In this document: piece after piece, positions 43,955-53,134 of the stretch | Layout of the letters: every line of letters begins with the position of its first letter | Numbering within the stretch: the first letter of the stretch is position 1 | Assembly: GCA_024401535.1 (NCBI GenBank) | Contig: JAKSKX010000010.1 | Location: 1-64,000, forward strand | DNA: 64,000 nt | Reading direction: 5' to 3' | DNA from: Paludibacteraceae bacterium | GTDB lineage: Bacteria > Bacteroidota > Bacteroidia > Bacteroidales > Paludibacteraceae | Notes under the pieces: model-generated | The model's input: the letters and a program-made list of their open reading frames with translations, nothing else | The model's database searches: none | Told to the model about the DNA's origin: nothing | Translations under genes and position numbers: made by a program

Positions 43955-44404
43955 ATGAAAGACCTTAAAGATCTTAAAATCGGGTTCGCTAACGACCACG
44001 CAGGTACTGAGCTAAAGCAGTATCTAATTGAAGTGCTAAACGGCAAAGTTAAGGAGATCAAGAACTTTGGAACAGACACAACTGATTCATGTGACTATCC
44101 TGACTATGCCCATCCATTGGCTGAGGCAGTAGAGAATGGAACTTTGGATTTGGGTATCGCAATCTGTGGTTCTGGAAACGGAATTTCTATGACATGCAAC
44201 AAGCATCAGGGTGTTCGTGCCGCTCTTTCATGGGAGGTAGAGATTGCCAAGCTTGCCCGCCAGCACAACAACGCCAACATTGTGGGTGTTCCTGCCCGTT
44301 TCATTTCAAGAGAGAAGGCTTTGGAGATTGTTATGGCATTCCTTACTACTGACTTCGAAGGCGGACGCCACGAGAAGCGCGTTGCAAAGATAGCTGTAAA
44401 GTAA
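43955..44404 (+). CDS. rpiB: Ribose-5-phosphate isomerase B
   Basis: RpiB interconverts ribose-5-phosphate and ribulose-5-phosphate in the pentose phosphate pathway. It has 149 residues. IGFANDHAGTELKQ near residue 8, SCDYPDYAHPLAEAV near 45, and the active-site loop AICGSGNGISMTCNK with its Cys near 70 identify the RpiB/LacAB family. The late GVPARFI and EGGRHEKRV segments fit. LacA/LacB-type allose or galactose isomerases are alternatives, but no sugar operon is nearby. The GH9 gene starts 49 bp downstream and is probably cotranscribed. Confidence 0.95.
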   Translation: MKDLKDLKIGFANDHAGTELKQYLIEVLNGKVKEIKNFGTDTTDSCDYPDYAHPLAEAVENGTLDLGIAICGSGNGISMTCNKHQGVRAALSWEVEIAKLARQHNNANIVGVPARFISREKALEIVMAFLTTDFEGGRHEKRVAKIAVK

Positions 44405-44452
44405 TCTTTGGTAACAGAGAATCTAATACTAATATCAATAATAGGGGAATTT

Positions 44453-47365
44453 ATGAAGCAGTTATACAAATCCTTAATAGTGGCGGTTGCGTCGGCTTCG
44501 ATTGCAAGCGCTGTGGCTGCTCCGACTCCTGTATTCAAGGACAGCGATTTCGAGAAAGCCCTTTGGATGACAGGTCGTTTCTATGGAGCTCAAAGAAGTG
44601 GAGACTCGCACAACTGGCTTATTGCTAAACATAAGGTAGGTTCATACGACGGTACATCTTTTGTCAAGGATGCTGATGGTAGCTATGACCTTACAGGAGG
44701 TTGGTTTGATTGTGGAGACCACGTAAAGTTCGGACAGACAGAGTTCTATTCAGCCTATATGCTTGCCCTTGGTTATTCAGAGTTTCCAAGTGGTTATAAC
44801 GACTATTATTCTCAGGATTACAACGGCTATGTTTCAGCAGACGACTATACTTGGGAGGGACGCAAGGGAAAACCGAACGGAATACCTGATATCCTTGACG
44901 AGTTGAAGCATGCAACTGACTATTTTCAAAAGGTAATCAGAGACAACAAGACTTTCTATTATCAAGTCGGTGACGGCGAGGCTGACCACCACCAGTGGGT
45001 GACATCTGTAAAGATGAGTACTCTTGGTAATGGTGATGGAGGAGAGTCAACAGGTTCGAGAAAGGTTTATTCGGGAAGCGGAAGCATGACTGACATGGCT
45101 TCTCTTTGTGGTGCTACACTTGCTGTAATGTCTCGTGTCTATAAGCCTTTCGATGCTGCATACGCTGCCAAATGTCTTGAAAAGGCGAAGCTCTGCCACG
45201 AACTCGTTTATGGAAATGCATTGGGAAATACTGGTGCTGGCCCTTTCTATGGCGAAAAGGGAACTTTTTACCCAGATATGGTAGTTCTTAACATGGAGCT
45301 TTATCGTGCTACTAATGACAGCAAGTACTTGACTCAGGCAGAGGAGACTGCTTCCAAGTTCATGGATGGTTCAGACACATGGAACCATAACTGGACAATT
45401 TGTTACACCAAGGCACACGACCTTGCCTACTATTTGTTGGGTTCTTATTCCGATGGCAAGTACAAGGCTTTGGCAAAGAAATACCTTGATTCATACGTAG
45501 AGATGTACAAGGGCGGCAGAGCCGACAAGTGTTTGTTTGCAAAATTTGACGCATGGGGTGCGCTTCGCTATCCTGCAAACCAAGCATTCCTTTTGGGACT
45601 TTATGACAAGATGAACGGTACAGACGAGCTTAACGAATGGACTTTGCGCACTATTGAGTACATCATGGGTTCTAACTCTCGCAAGTTCTCTTACATTGTC
45701 GGTTTCGGAGACAATTCCCCTAAGATGCCTCACCACAGAAACTACTATGGTGACGACAACAACAATATGAAGGGTTTGAGTGCAGATAAGTACGGAAGCA
45801 ACTCATACAAGTATCGTCAGTTCGGTTTCCTTGCAGGAGGTAGTGTAAAGGACGGTTACTACGAGGAATCTCTTGATTCTTACCAGTATTCAGAGGGAGG
45901 TATCGACTACAACGCAGGACTTGTTTCCGCTTTGGGTTACATCGTGTCAAAGTTGAAGCCTGTAAACTCTAATCAATTCGGCCATCCTTCTCCAGATTTG
46001 GGCAAGAGTCAGAGCATTTGCGGTCTTGAGTCAATTGAGCTTGATTCAAAGCTTGCTTCTGACGGCAAGAAGACATTTACTTGGACTCTTGATGGAACAG
46101 AGGTTGCCAAGGGAACTGACAAGAACAAGTTCACAGCTACTAAGCCAGGTCTTTATGTCTGCAAGGTGGATTCTGCAGGAGAGTGGAGTTCAGAGGGCAG
46201 TGTAGAGATTACAGGAGTTATCCCAGCACAGGAGAAAGAGTTGTCTTATGAGCTATGCGCTGAAACATCAGCATCTCTTGCTTTGGGCATAGAAAGCAAT
46301 GTATTCTCGTACAAGTGGAGCAAGGACGGAGCTGTAATTGACGGAGCAAAATCTTCTTCATATAGTGCAACAAGGGGTGGTTCATACGTTTGTATAGTTT
46401 CTGCAAAGAGTTGTACTGATGTAGCATATAAGTTTAACGTAGAAAGCAAGTTGCCTGAGGTTAACGACACTAAGAATGGTGCTGGTGGCAAGGTTACTCT
46501 TGAAGTTCTTTCCGATGGTAGTGACTACGAATGGTACGACAAGGCTGAGGGTGGAACTCTTCTTGGTACAGGAAAGACTCTTGACCTTACTATCAAGGCG
46601 AACACAACTGTCTATGTTCAGAACGCAGGCAATGCTTCGTTCGTAGCCGGACCTAAGTCATTCTCTGGCACGCCACTTGATTGGGGTTCAGTGTCGGCAA
46701 ACTTTACTGCACATAAACCTTTCCAGATTGAGGGCTTCACTCTTGAGGTGAACAAGGTTTATAACCCAGGTATGCAGACAATAACTGTAGAACTTACTGG
46801 AACTAATAAGGCTACAGCAACAGCTCAAGTCGAAGTAACTAAGACAGGAGATTTGGATGTTAAACTATCTTCTCCGCTTGAGATTTCTGTTGCAGGAGAT
46901 TACAAGATGAAAGTTTCTTTGGCTAACGGCTCTCCTACTTACTATGGTTCGGGCGAGGATTATTCAAAGTACCAAGGTGACAATTCAGTTCTAACATTTA
47001 CAGGTTCTGGCGATGGAAATCAAGCAGGAGGCTTCCCTGGAATCAAGAACTGGTTGGTTACTGCAGGTTCAGGTTGTGGCAGAGCCGAGGCTCATGCGAT
47101 CTATGACCCTGTTGCTGCTTCTACTGTCGAGGTTCCTTCTGCTGTTTGCTCAATCTATCCAAATCCTGCTACTGATGTAATCAATGTTTCGGTTGCTGAC
47201 GAGGAGGTTGAGAGTGTAGAGATCGAGGCTATGGACGGAAGTGTGGTTATGTTCATCTCAGACGAGCCATCTTCTATAAATGTTTCCGGTCTAGTCAAAG
47301 GTGTCTATGTAGTCAAGGCTACAACATCGAACGGACAGTATGTTGGAAAGTTTGTCAAGGAATAG
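44453..47365 (+). CDS. GH9 endoglucanase with Ig-like domains and type IX sorting tail
   Basis: This is a secreted cellulase of 970 residues from ATG 44453. The signal peptide MKQLYKSLIVAVASASIASA precedes a GH9 (alpha/alpha)6 domain to about 505. GGWFDCGDHVKF near residue 82 carries the catalytic Asp, PHHRNYYGD near 425 is the GH9 His signature, and EGGIDYNAG near 480 holds the catalytic Glu. Two or three Ig-like domains follow (to about 800; TWTLDGTEVAKG, YKWSKDGAVIDG). The tail SIYPNPATDVINV to GLVKGVYVVKATT is a type A type IX sorting domain, so surface release or anchoring by T9SS is expected. It follows rpiB without its own promoter. Confidence 0.94.
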   Translation: MKQLYKSLIVAVASASIASAVAAPTPVFKDSDFEKALWMTGRFYGAQRSGDSHNWLIAKHKVGSYDGTSFVKDADGSYDLTGGWFDCGDHVKFGQTEFYSAYMLALGYSEFPSGYNDYYSQDYNGYVSADDYTWEGRKGKPNGIPDILDELKHATDYFQKVIRDNKTFYYQVGDGEADHHQWVTSVKMSTLGNGDGGESTGSRKVYSGSGSMTDMASLCGATLAVMSRVYKPFDAAYAAKCLEKAKLCHELVYGNALGNTGAGPFYGEKGTFYPDMVVLNMELYRATNDSKYLTQAEETASKFMDGSDTWNHNWTICYTKAHDLAYYLLGSYSDGKYKALAKKYLDSYVEMYKGGRADKCLFAKFDAWGALRYPANQAFLLGLYDKMNGTDELNEWTLRTIEYIMGSNSRKFSYIVGFGDNSPKMPHHRNYYGDDNNNMKGLSADKYGSNSYKYRQFGFLAGGSVKDGYYEESLDSYQYSEGGIDYNAGLVSALGYIVSKLKPVNSNQFGHPSPDLGKSQSICGLESIELDSKLASDGKKTFTWTLDGTEVAKGTDKNKFTATKPGLYVCKVDSAGEWSSEGSVEITGVIPAQEKELSYELCAETSASLALGIESNVFSYKWSKDGAVIDGAKSSSYSATRGGSYVCIVSAKSCTDVAYKFNVESKLPEVNDTKNGAGGKVTLEVLSDGSDYEWYDKAEGGTLLGTGKTLDLTIKANTTVYVQNAGNASFVAGPKSFSGTPLDWGSVSANFTAHKPFQIEGFTLEVNKVYNPGMQTITVELTGTNKATATAQVEVTKTGDLDVKLSSPLEISVAGDYKMKVSLANGSPTYYGSGEDYSKYQGDNSVLTFTGSGDGNQAGGFPGIKNWLVTAGSGCGRAEAHAIYDPVAASTVEVPSAVCSIYPNPATDVINVSVADEEVESVEIEAMDGSVVMFISDEPSSINVSGLVKGVYVVKATTSNGQYVGKFVKE

Positions 47366-47387
47366 GACAAAAATTCAATATCGCAGT

Positions 47388-47418
47388 AAAAGAGACGCTT
47401 TCGGGCGTCTCTTTTTTT
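47388..47418 (+). terminator. Terminator of the GH9 gene
   Basis: Arms AAGAGACGC and GCGTCTCTT close on TTTCGG and are followed by a run of T. Confidence 0.92.
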
Positions 47419-47631
47419 TGTAGTGTATAACCATAGAAACCTTTCGGGCTGAATGTTGTTTGCCTTTTTGACAGGAAGGAAATATATTAAAGCTTTTTTA
47501 TTTTAAAAATTCATGGTTCCTGTCATGATGTCTTTCCTAATGTTCGTGCGAATGGTTATCTATGAAACGGAACGCAGATTCTCATGTTCAGATTATAGCA
47601 AAAAATAATTGATATATCTAAATATTATTTC
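47419..47631. other. Intergenic region before gldE
   Basis: No gene is seen. It is AT-rich and holds one inverted repeat, TGACAGGAA (47469-47477) against TTCCTGTCA (47517-47525), with a 39-base loop. The gldE promoter closes the region. Confidence 0.5.
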
Positions 47632-47639
47632 TAACTTTG
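47609..47639 (+). promoter_or_regulatory. Promoter of the gldE-gldD-gldG operon
   Basis: TTG (47609-47611), 20 bp, TAACTTTG (47632-47639), then CCCCGAAT. The leader of about 80 nt folds into two hairpins: GCAAT/ATTGC at 47660-47674 and GTATCTG/CAGATAC at 47680-47698. The second ends 27 bp before the start codon. Confidence 0.7.
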
Positions 47640-47725
47640 CCCCGAATAAGAATTTATTGGCAATGTAATATTGCAAAAAGTATCTGTATTGCAGATACAC
47701 TAAGTTGAACTAAATATTAAAGAAT

Positions 47726-49048
47726 TTGGACTTATCATTGTTTTCGGATAGTGCAGAGGGACCTTACCCGAGTCAGGCGAGTGTGATACTTGTTCTGTAT
47801 GTTTTATGGATATTGCTTGGGCTCTGCCTTGTGTTTGTATTCTCTTTTTGCGAATACTCGCTTTTTTCTTTGACTTCCGGAGAAAAGGAAAAGCTAAAAC
47901 AGACAAAATCTACGGAGTACCAGTCGGTAAAGCACTTGCTAAAAAATGAGTTGTGGTCATTGTCCACAATTGTTTCGGGTTACTATTTCAGCTGTCTGGG
48001 TGTTGTTATAGGTTTGATACTATTGGTTCAGCGTCTGTTGTCCGAGACACTTTCTCAGACATCAGTTTTTGTAGTGAGCATTCTTGTTTCGTTTGCCTTG
48101 TTGGTTTTGGTGGGCGAGACACTTGCCTCGAGAATAAAGCAGTCAAACAGCAAGAGGATGCTGATGCTGTATCACTGTTCTCCGATTGTCAGGTTTTTCT
48201 CTTGGGTTCTTTATCCTGTTGTATGGTTGGCAAGCAAGACAACCTTCATAGAGAAGCGATTGGAGTACAAGTGTCGCAGAGGCATTTCCATTGACGAGCT
48301 TTCTCACACCCTCCATACATCTTCGTTGAAGGATGGGGAGGAGAAGAGCATCCTCGAGAGTATAGTTACCTTCGGCCAGATATCAGTTGATGAAATCATG
48401 AAGCCGAGAGTCGATGTGGTAGCAGTTGAGTCGCGCGTCTCTTATGGCGATGTCCTTGAGATAATCAGGGAGAGTGAGTACTCACGTCTGCCGGTTTATG
48501 ATGGAACGATAGACAATGTTATCGGAATATTGTACGTCAAGGATCTGCTGCCCCATATCAACGAGGGCGCAGAATATCAGTGGCAGAAGTTTATTCGTGA
48601 TCCTTTCTATGTGCCAGAGAGCAAGAAGATTGATGATCTTCTTCGCGAGTTCCAGCAGAAGCGCATGCACATAGCCATTGTGGTCGATGAGTTCGGAGGC
48701 ACATCCGGCATTGTGACAATGGAGGACATTCTTGAGGTTATCTTCGGCGACATAAACGACGAGCACGATACAGAACAGAAGCTGTATTCCGAACTTGACA
48801 AGCGCAACTATTTGTTCGAGGGCAAGCTGCAACTGTCAGACTTCTTCAAGATTCCGAAGATAGACCTTGAAAAGTTCGAGGACATAGAGACTGACGCTGA
48901 TACTGTCGCAGGACTGATTCTGCAGTTGAGCGGCTCCATCCCTAAGGCGGGTGAGGAGATTGAACATAACGGGTACGTTTTCAAAATCGTTTCAGTTGAC
49001 AACAGAAGAATAAAGAAGATTAAGTTGAGACTCCCTGATAAGGAGTAA
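47726..49048 (+). CDS. gldE: Gliding motility-associated protein GldE (CNNM/CBS transporter family)
   Basis: The protein has 440 residues. An N-terminal CNNM/DUF21 domain with about four membrane segments (residues 20-170) is followed by a CBS pair (residues 210-330; TFGQISVDEIMKPRVDVVAV and VVDEFGGTSGIVTMEDILEVIFG) and a CorC/HlyC C-terminal domain (AGLILQLSGSIPKAGEEI). GldE is encoded with gldD and supports type IX secretion and gliding in Flavobacterium. The start must be TTG at 47726: a stop lies five codons upstream in frame, no ATG lies between, and the next ATG falls after the membrane domain begins. Confidence 0.92.
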   Translation: MDLSLFSDSAEGPYPSQASVILVLYVLWILLGLCLVFVFSFCEYSLFSLTSGEKEKLKQTKSTEYQSVKHLLKNELWSLSTIVSGYYFSCLGVVIGLILLVQRLLSETLSQTSVFVVSILVSFALLVLVGETLASRIKQSNSKRMLMLYHCSPIVRFFSWVLYPVVWLASKTTFIEKRLEYKCRRGISIDELSHTLHTSSLKDGEEKSILESIVTFGQISVDEIMKPRVDVVAVESRVSYGDVLEIIRESEYSRLPVYDGTIDNVIGILYVKDLLPHINEGAEYQWQKFIRDPFYVPESKKIDDLLREFQQKRMHIAIVVDEFGGTSGIVTMEDILEVIFGDINDEHDTEQKLYSELDKRNYLFEGKLQLSDFFKIPKIDLEKFEDIETDADTVAGLILQLSGSIPKAGEEIEHNGYVFKIVSVDNRRIKKIKLRLPDKE

Positions 49049-49062
49049 GAAATAGTTATACT

Positions 49063-49635
49063 ATGATGAGTAGATTAGTTACATATATATTCATTCTTTG
49101 CGTTGCCTTATTGACAAGCTGTGGAGACTATATGCCTAAGCCAAGAGGCTATTTCCGTATTACACTGCCAGAAAAAAAGTATGAGAAGTACGCAGAGAAC
49201 GGGTTTCCTTACAGCTTTGAGATTGCAAGCGTTTCCAAGGTGGAGAAGCATGCTTCAACCGAAGATCCGTATTGGGTGGATGTTGTTTACCCTACTCTCA
49301 ACGCAAAAATTTACTGTAGCTATAAGCAGGTGAACAACAACCTTCACGAGATAACTGAGGATGCAAGGAATTTCGTGTATAAGCACACTTCAAAGGCTGA
49401 CGACATCACAGAGCAGCCGTATGCTAACGACAGCCTTCATGTATATGCAATGCTATATGAGTTGAAGGGCAACACTGCGTCGAACATTCAGTTTGTTGCT
49501 ACAGACAGCGTGAAGCATTTCTTCCGCGGTGCCTTGTATTTCAACAATACACCAAACAAGGATTCTATAGCACCTGTGCAGCAGTTTGTGCGTGAGGACA
49601 TTATTCATATAATTGAGACTTTGGAATGGAAATAA
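49063..49635 (+). CDS. gldD: Gliding motility lipoprotein GldD
   Basis: The protein has 190 residues with lipobox LTSC (Cys20). The family signature YMPKPRGYFRITLPEKKYEKY follows directly after the lipidated Cys, and later WVDVVYPTLNAKIYCSY and the C-terminal FVREDIIHIIETLEW are typical. GldD is essential for gliding and chitin use in Flavobacterium johnsoniae. It follows gldE by 14 bp and overlaps gldG by ten bases. Confidence 0.95.
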   Translation: MMSRLVTYIFILCVALLTSCGDYMPKPRGYFRITLPEKKYEKYAENGFPYSFEIASVSKVEKHASTEDPYWVDVVYPTLNAKIYCSYKQVNNNLHEITEDARNFVYKHTSKADDITEQPYANDSLHVYAMLYELKGNTASNIQFVATDSVKHFFRGALYFNNTPNKDSIAPVQQFVREDIIHIIETLEWK

Positions 49636-51317
49636 AGAATATAAAGAAGATAATCGAGCCAATAGTAGTGGTATTGGTCTTGTTATTGGTATATTTCATT
49701 TCTTCGTCGCACTTCTTCAGACTAGACTTGACTGAGGAGAAGCGTTACAGTATCAGCGACAACACAAAGGAACTGCTTTCAAACCTTGATGACAAGGTTG
49801 AGGTGACTGTATATCTTGACGGAGACTTGAATTCCGGCTTCCTTCAGTTGAAGAAGGCTACAAAGGAGATGCTTGACGAGTTCAAGGTCTATGCAGACGA
49901 CAAGCTTGTATATAAGTTCGAGAATCCATCCGACGCAAAGTCTGCCAAGGCAAGAGAGAAGAAGTTCGCTGACCTTGAGAGCAGAGGCTTGAGAAGAATC
50001 CCAGTATATGACAAGGATGCTGAGGGTAATCCAATCATGAGAGTGATATTCCCTTGGGCAGAAATCAAGACCAAGAACTCACGCAGGGCTGTAAACCTTT
50101 TGAAGAATGTCCCGGGCCGCAGTGCAGAGGAAAACCTGAACATGTCGGCGCAGAACCTTGAGTATGAACTGACAAATGCCTTGCGTGTTCTCACTGTAAA
50201 GGAGATTACCAAGATAGCGTTTCTTGAAGGTCACGGTGAATTGAACGAGGCCTACACATACTCTATTGCCGAGACTTTGAGAGAATATTATCAGATAGAC
50301 TATGGTAGCATCATAGAGAACCCTGACGAGCTTGACGACTACGCCGCAATGATAGTGGCAGGCCCAACCCAGAAGTTCTCTGAGAAGGACAAGTATGTGC
50401 TTGACCAGTACCTGATGAAGGGAGGAAAGATATTGTGGCTTGTCGATGGAGCAAGAGTTGCTCTTGACAGCTTGACTACTGCGAGCGAAACAGCAAGTAT
50501 TCCTCTTGATGTCAATTTGTCCGACCAGCTGTTCAGATACGGAGTCCGCATAAATCCAGTGCTTCTGCAGGATGTTCAGTGTACGAAGATTCCTGTAAAT
50601 GTGTCTAGAGAGGGCGACCAGCCTGACTTCAAGCCTGCTCCCTGGTATTATTCTCCGTTGCTCTTGGCCAATCCGTACCACTCGGTTTCCAAGGGAATTA
50701 CTCCTGTAAAGACGCAGTTCGCCAGCTCTATAGATTTCGTCGGTGACAGCACAAAGCTGAAAAAGACCGAACTTTTGGTGACAAGTGCAAGCACGCACAT
50801 TCAGAGTGTGCCTTCGATTGTAAGCATGGACATCATAAGGGTTGAAAAGAGCGGCTATTACTTCAACCGCAGAAACCAGATTGTTGCGGCTGCAATAGAG
50901 GGTGAGTTCACTTCTGTGTTCAAGAACAGAATGATTCCTCAAGGTGTCAAGACCAATGTCAAGACTATTGAGCAGAGCAAACCGACAAAGATTATTGTAG
51001 TGGCTGACGCTGATGTCATAAAGAACGATGTTCAGGGTTACGGAGAGAACATCATGCCTGTAAAGTTGGGTTACGACAACTATATGAACCAGCAGTTCGG
51101 CAACAGTGACTTCGTGCTTAACGCTGTGAACTACCTGACTGACGACAGCGGATGGATGGAGCTTCGTGGCAGAGAGATTAAGTTGAGGCTGCTTAACAAG
51201 GCCTACACAATCGGCCAGAGAACCTTCTGGCAGGTGTTCAATGTTGCTCTGCCTCTTGTCCTTTTGGCAGTGTTCGGTGTAATCTATTTGTTCTGGAGAA
51301 AGAGAAAATACGCATAA
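49626..51317 (+). CDS. gldG: Gliding motility-associated ABC transporter auxiliary protein GldG
   Basis: The protein has 563 residues. A membrane segment at 13-33 (IVVVLVLLLVYFISSSHFF) is followed by the motif RLDLTEEKRYSISDNTKELL, which is characteristic of GldG. A large periplasmic GldG/IFT52-like domain follows (EITKIAFLEGHGELNEAYTY near 197; GGKILWLVDGARVALDS near 270), then a C-terminal membrane segment (FNVALPLVLLAVFGVIYLF). GldG normally works with the permease GldF and ATPase GldA. Neither is in this window, so gldG has been separated from gldF here. The ATG overlaps the gldD stop. Confidence 0.9.
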   Translation: MEIKNIKKIIEPIVVVLVLLLVYFISSSHFFRLDLTEEKRYSISDNTKELLSNLDDKVEVTVYLDGDLNSGFLQLKKATKEMLDEFKVYADDKLVYKFENPSDAKSAKAREKKFADLESRGLRRIPVYDKDAEGNPIMRVIFPWAEIKTKNSRRAVNLLKNVPGRSAEENLNMSAQNLEYELTNALRVLTVKEITKIAFLEGHGELNEAYTYSIAETLREYYQIDYGSIIENPDELDDYAAMIVAGPTQKFSEKDKYVLDQYLMKGGKILWLVDGARVALDSLTTASETASIPLDVNLSDQLFRYGVRINPVLLQDVQCTKIPVNVSREGDQPDFKPAPWYYSPLLLANPYHSVSKGITPVKTQFASSIDFVGDSTKLKKTELLVTSASTHIQSVPSIVSMDIIRVEKSGYYFNRRNQIVAAAIEGEFTSVFKNRMIPQGVKTNVKTIEQSKPTKIIVVADADVIKNDVQGYGENIMPVKLGYDNYMNQQFGNSDFVLNAVNYLTDDSGWMELRGREIKLRLLNKAYTIGQRTFWQVFNVALPLVLLAVFGVIYLFWRKRKYA

Positions 51318-51353
51318 AAGCAAAGGAATTATCATATAAAACTAAATAAAGAA

Positions 51354-51635
51354 ATGTTTAAGACAAACGAGTATTTCGACGGCAAGGTGATGAGCATCGG
51401 CCTAGAAAGTGCAGAGGGACGCGCAACAATCGGCGTAATGGCAAAGGGTGAGTACGAGTTCGGTACTTCAACTATCGAGATCATGACTGTGACTTCGGGA
51501 AAGCTTCAGGTTATGATGCCAGGTGAGACTGAGTGGAAGACTTACAAGAAGTTCGAGACTTTCGTAGTCGAGAAGGGCGTTAAGTTCCGCTGTAAGGCTG
51601 AGGAGGACACTCCTTATCTTTGCCTTTACAAGTAG
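51354..51635 (+). CDS. ppnP: Pyrimidine/purine nucleoside phosphorylase (PpnP)
   Basis: The protein has 93 residues and belongs to the DUF1255/PpnP cupin family, which splits nucleosides to base and ribose-1-phosphate. Family features are NEYFDGKVMSIGLES at the start, GVMAKGEYEFGTSTIEIMTV in the middle, LQVMMPGETEWKTYK, and the end FRCKAEEDTPYLCLYK. The gene lies 36 bp after gldG and ends at a terminator; it is probably cotranscribed with the gld genes without a functional link. Confidence 0.93.
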   Translation: MFKTNEYFDGKVMSIGLESAEGRATIGVMAKGEYEFGTSTIEIMTVTSGKLQVMMPGETEWKTYKKFETFVVEKGVKFRCKAEEDTPYLCLYK

Positions 51636-51656
51636 GAAACAGAAAAAATTTTCAAA

Positions 51657-51691
51657 AGATGGAGAACATTATCGTTCTCCATTTTGTTTTG
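51657..51691 (+). terminator. Terminator of the gldE-ppnP operon
   Basis: Arms ATGGAGAAC and GTTCTCCAT with loop ATTATC, then TTTGTTTTG. Confidence 0.9.
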
Positions 51692-51716
51692 TCTGCGCTG
51701 ATTAAACATTTTTTTA

Positions 51717-51724
51717 TAATTTTG
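51717..51724 (+). promoter_or_regulatory. Minus-7 box of hisS-dus
   Basis: TAATTTTG followed by CATCG, 38 bp before the hisS ATG. No good minus-33 box is seen. Confidence 0.55.
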
Positions 51725-51762
51725 CATCGTTTTAGTACATTTGAAGATAAACAAATAAATAT

Positions 51763-53130
51763 ATGGCAGTAAATAAACCTTCTATTCCAAAAGGTACAAG
51801 AGATTTCTCGCCACTTGAAATGGCAAGAAGAAACTATATTTTCGACACTATACGTAGCGTCTTTCGTCTATATGGCTTCCAGCAGATAGAGACTCCGGCA
51901 ATGGAGAACCTTTCGACTTTGATGGGCAAGTACGGTGACGAGGGCGACAAGCTTCTTTTCAAGATTCTTAATTCAGGCGAGTTCCTTTCCTCGGTCGAGC
52001 AGGCTGACTTGGAGAACAGGGCGCAGAGCAAGGTGCTGAAGCAGATTTCCGAGAAGGGACTTCGTTACGACCTTACTGTTCCTTTCGCCCGTTTCGTGGT
52101 GATGAACCGCGACAAGATTTCTTTCCCTTTCAAGCGCTACCAGATTCAGCCGGTTTGGAGAGCTGACAAGCCTCAGAAGGGAAGATACCGTGAGTTCTAT
52201 CAGTGTGACGTTGACATCGTCGGCTCTACTTCCCTTGTCAACGAGGTTGAGCTTCTGCAGATTACTGACGAGGTTTACCGCAGACTAAAGATAAATGTTG
52301 TTGTCAAGATTAACAACCGCAAGATTCTTGCAGGTATTGCCGAGAGCATCGGCGAGGCTGACAAGATTGTTGACATCACTGTTGCAATCGACAAGCTTGA
52401 CAAGATTGGCCTTGACAATGTTAACGCCGAGCTTGCTTCCAAAGGTATTTCCGAGGATGCAATCGCAAAGCTTCAGCCTATCATCACTTTGAGCGGTACT
52501 AACGAGGAGAAGCTTGAAACTATCTCCAAGGTTCTTGCCGGTTCAGAAATCGGACAGAAGGGTATTGAGGAGATGAAGACAATCTTCTCTTACACAAATG
52601 CGCTGAACCTTGCAACACCTATAGAGCTTGACTTGACTCTTGCTCGTGGCCTTAACTACTATACGGGAGCAATCTTCGAGGTCAAGGCTCTTGATGTGCA
52701 GATTGGCTCAATCACCGGCGGAGGAAGGTACGACAACCTGACAAGCGTGTTCGGAATGCCTGACGTTTCCGGTGTGGGTATTTCGTTCGGAGCTGACCGT
52801 ATCTATGACGTGATGACTCAGCTTGATTTGTATCCGTCTGACGCTTTGCGCTCTACGAAACTTCTTTTTGTCACTTTCGGCGACAAAGAACTAAGTTTCG
52901 CCATCAACAAAATCCGCGAGGTAAGAGCTGCAGGCATCTCTGCCGAGGTTTTCCCAGAGCCTGCAAAGATGAAGAAGCAGATGGGCTATGCAGATTCCCG
53001 CTCAATTCCATTTGTTGCAATCGTCGGAGAGACAGAGATGGCAGAGGACAAGGTAATGCTCAAGAATATGGCTACAGGCGAGCAGAAGCTTGTAAGTATA
53101 GACGATGCAATTTCAATTGTAAAGGCTTAA
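51763..53130 (+). CDS. hisS: Histidine-tRNA ligase
   Basis: HisS charges tRNA-His. It has 455 residues, a class II synthetase. Motif 1 is at [16 protein letters not shown] near residue 7, motif 2 at [28 protein letters not shown] near 125, with the shorter match [15 protein letters not shown]. The histidine-A motif [15 protein letters not shown] is near 300 and motif 3 [14 protein letters not shown] near 345. A C-terminal anticodon-binding domain follows ([29 protein letters not shown]). It is followed after 4 bp by dus. Confidence 0.97.
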   Translation: MAVNKPSIPKGTRDFSPLEMARRNYIFDTIRSVFRLYGFQQIETPAMENLSTLMGKYGDEGDKLLFKILNSGEFLSSVEQADLENRAQSKVLKQISEKGLRYDLTVPFARFVVMNRDKISFPFKRYQIQPVWRADKPQKGRYREFYQCDVDIVGSTSLVNEVELLQITDEVYRRLKINVVVKINNRKILAGIAESIGEADKIVDITVAIDKLDKIGLDNVNAELASKGISEDAIAKLQPIITLSGTNEEKLETISKVLAGSEIGQKGIEEMKTIFSYTNALNLATPIELDLTLARGLNYYTGAIFEVKALDVQIGSITGGGRYDNLTSVFGMPDVSGVGISFGADRIYDVMTQLDLYPSDALRSTKLLFVTFGDKELSFAINKIREVRAAGISAEVFPEPAKMKKQMGYADSRSIPFVAIVGETEMAEDKVMLKNMATGEQKLVSIDDAISIVKA

Positions 53131-53134
53131 TCCC

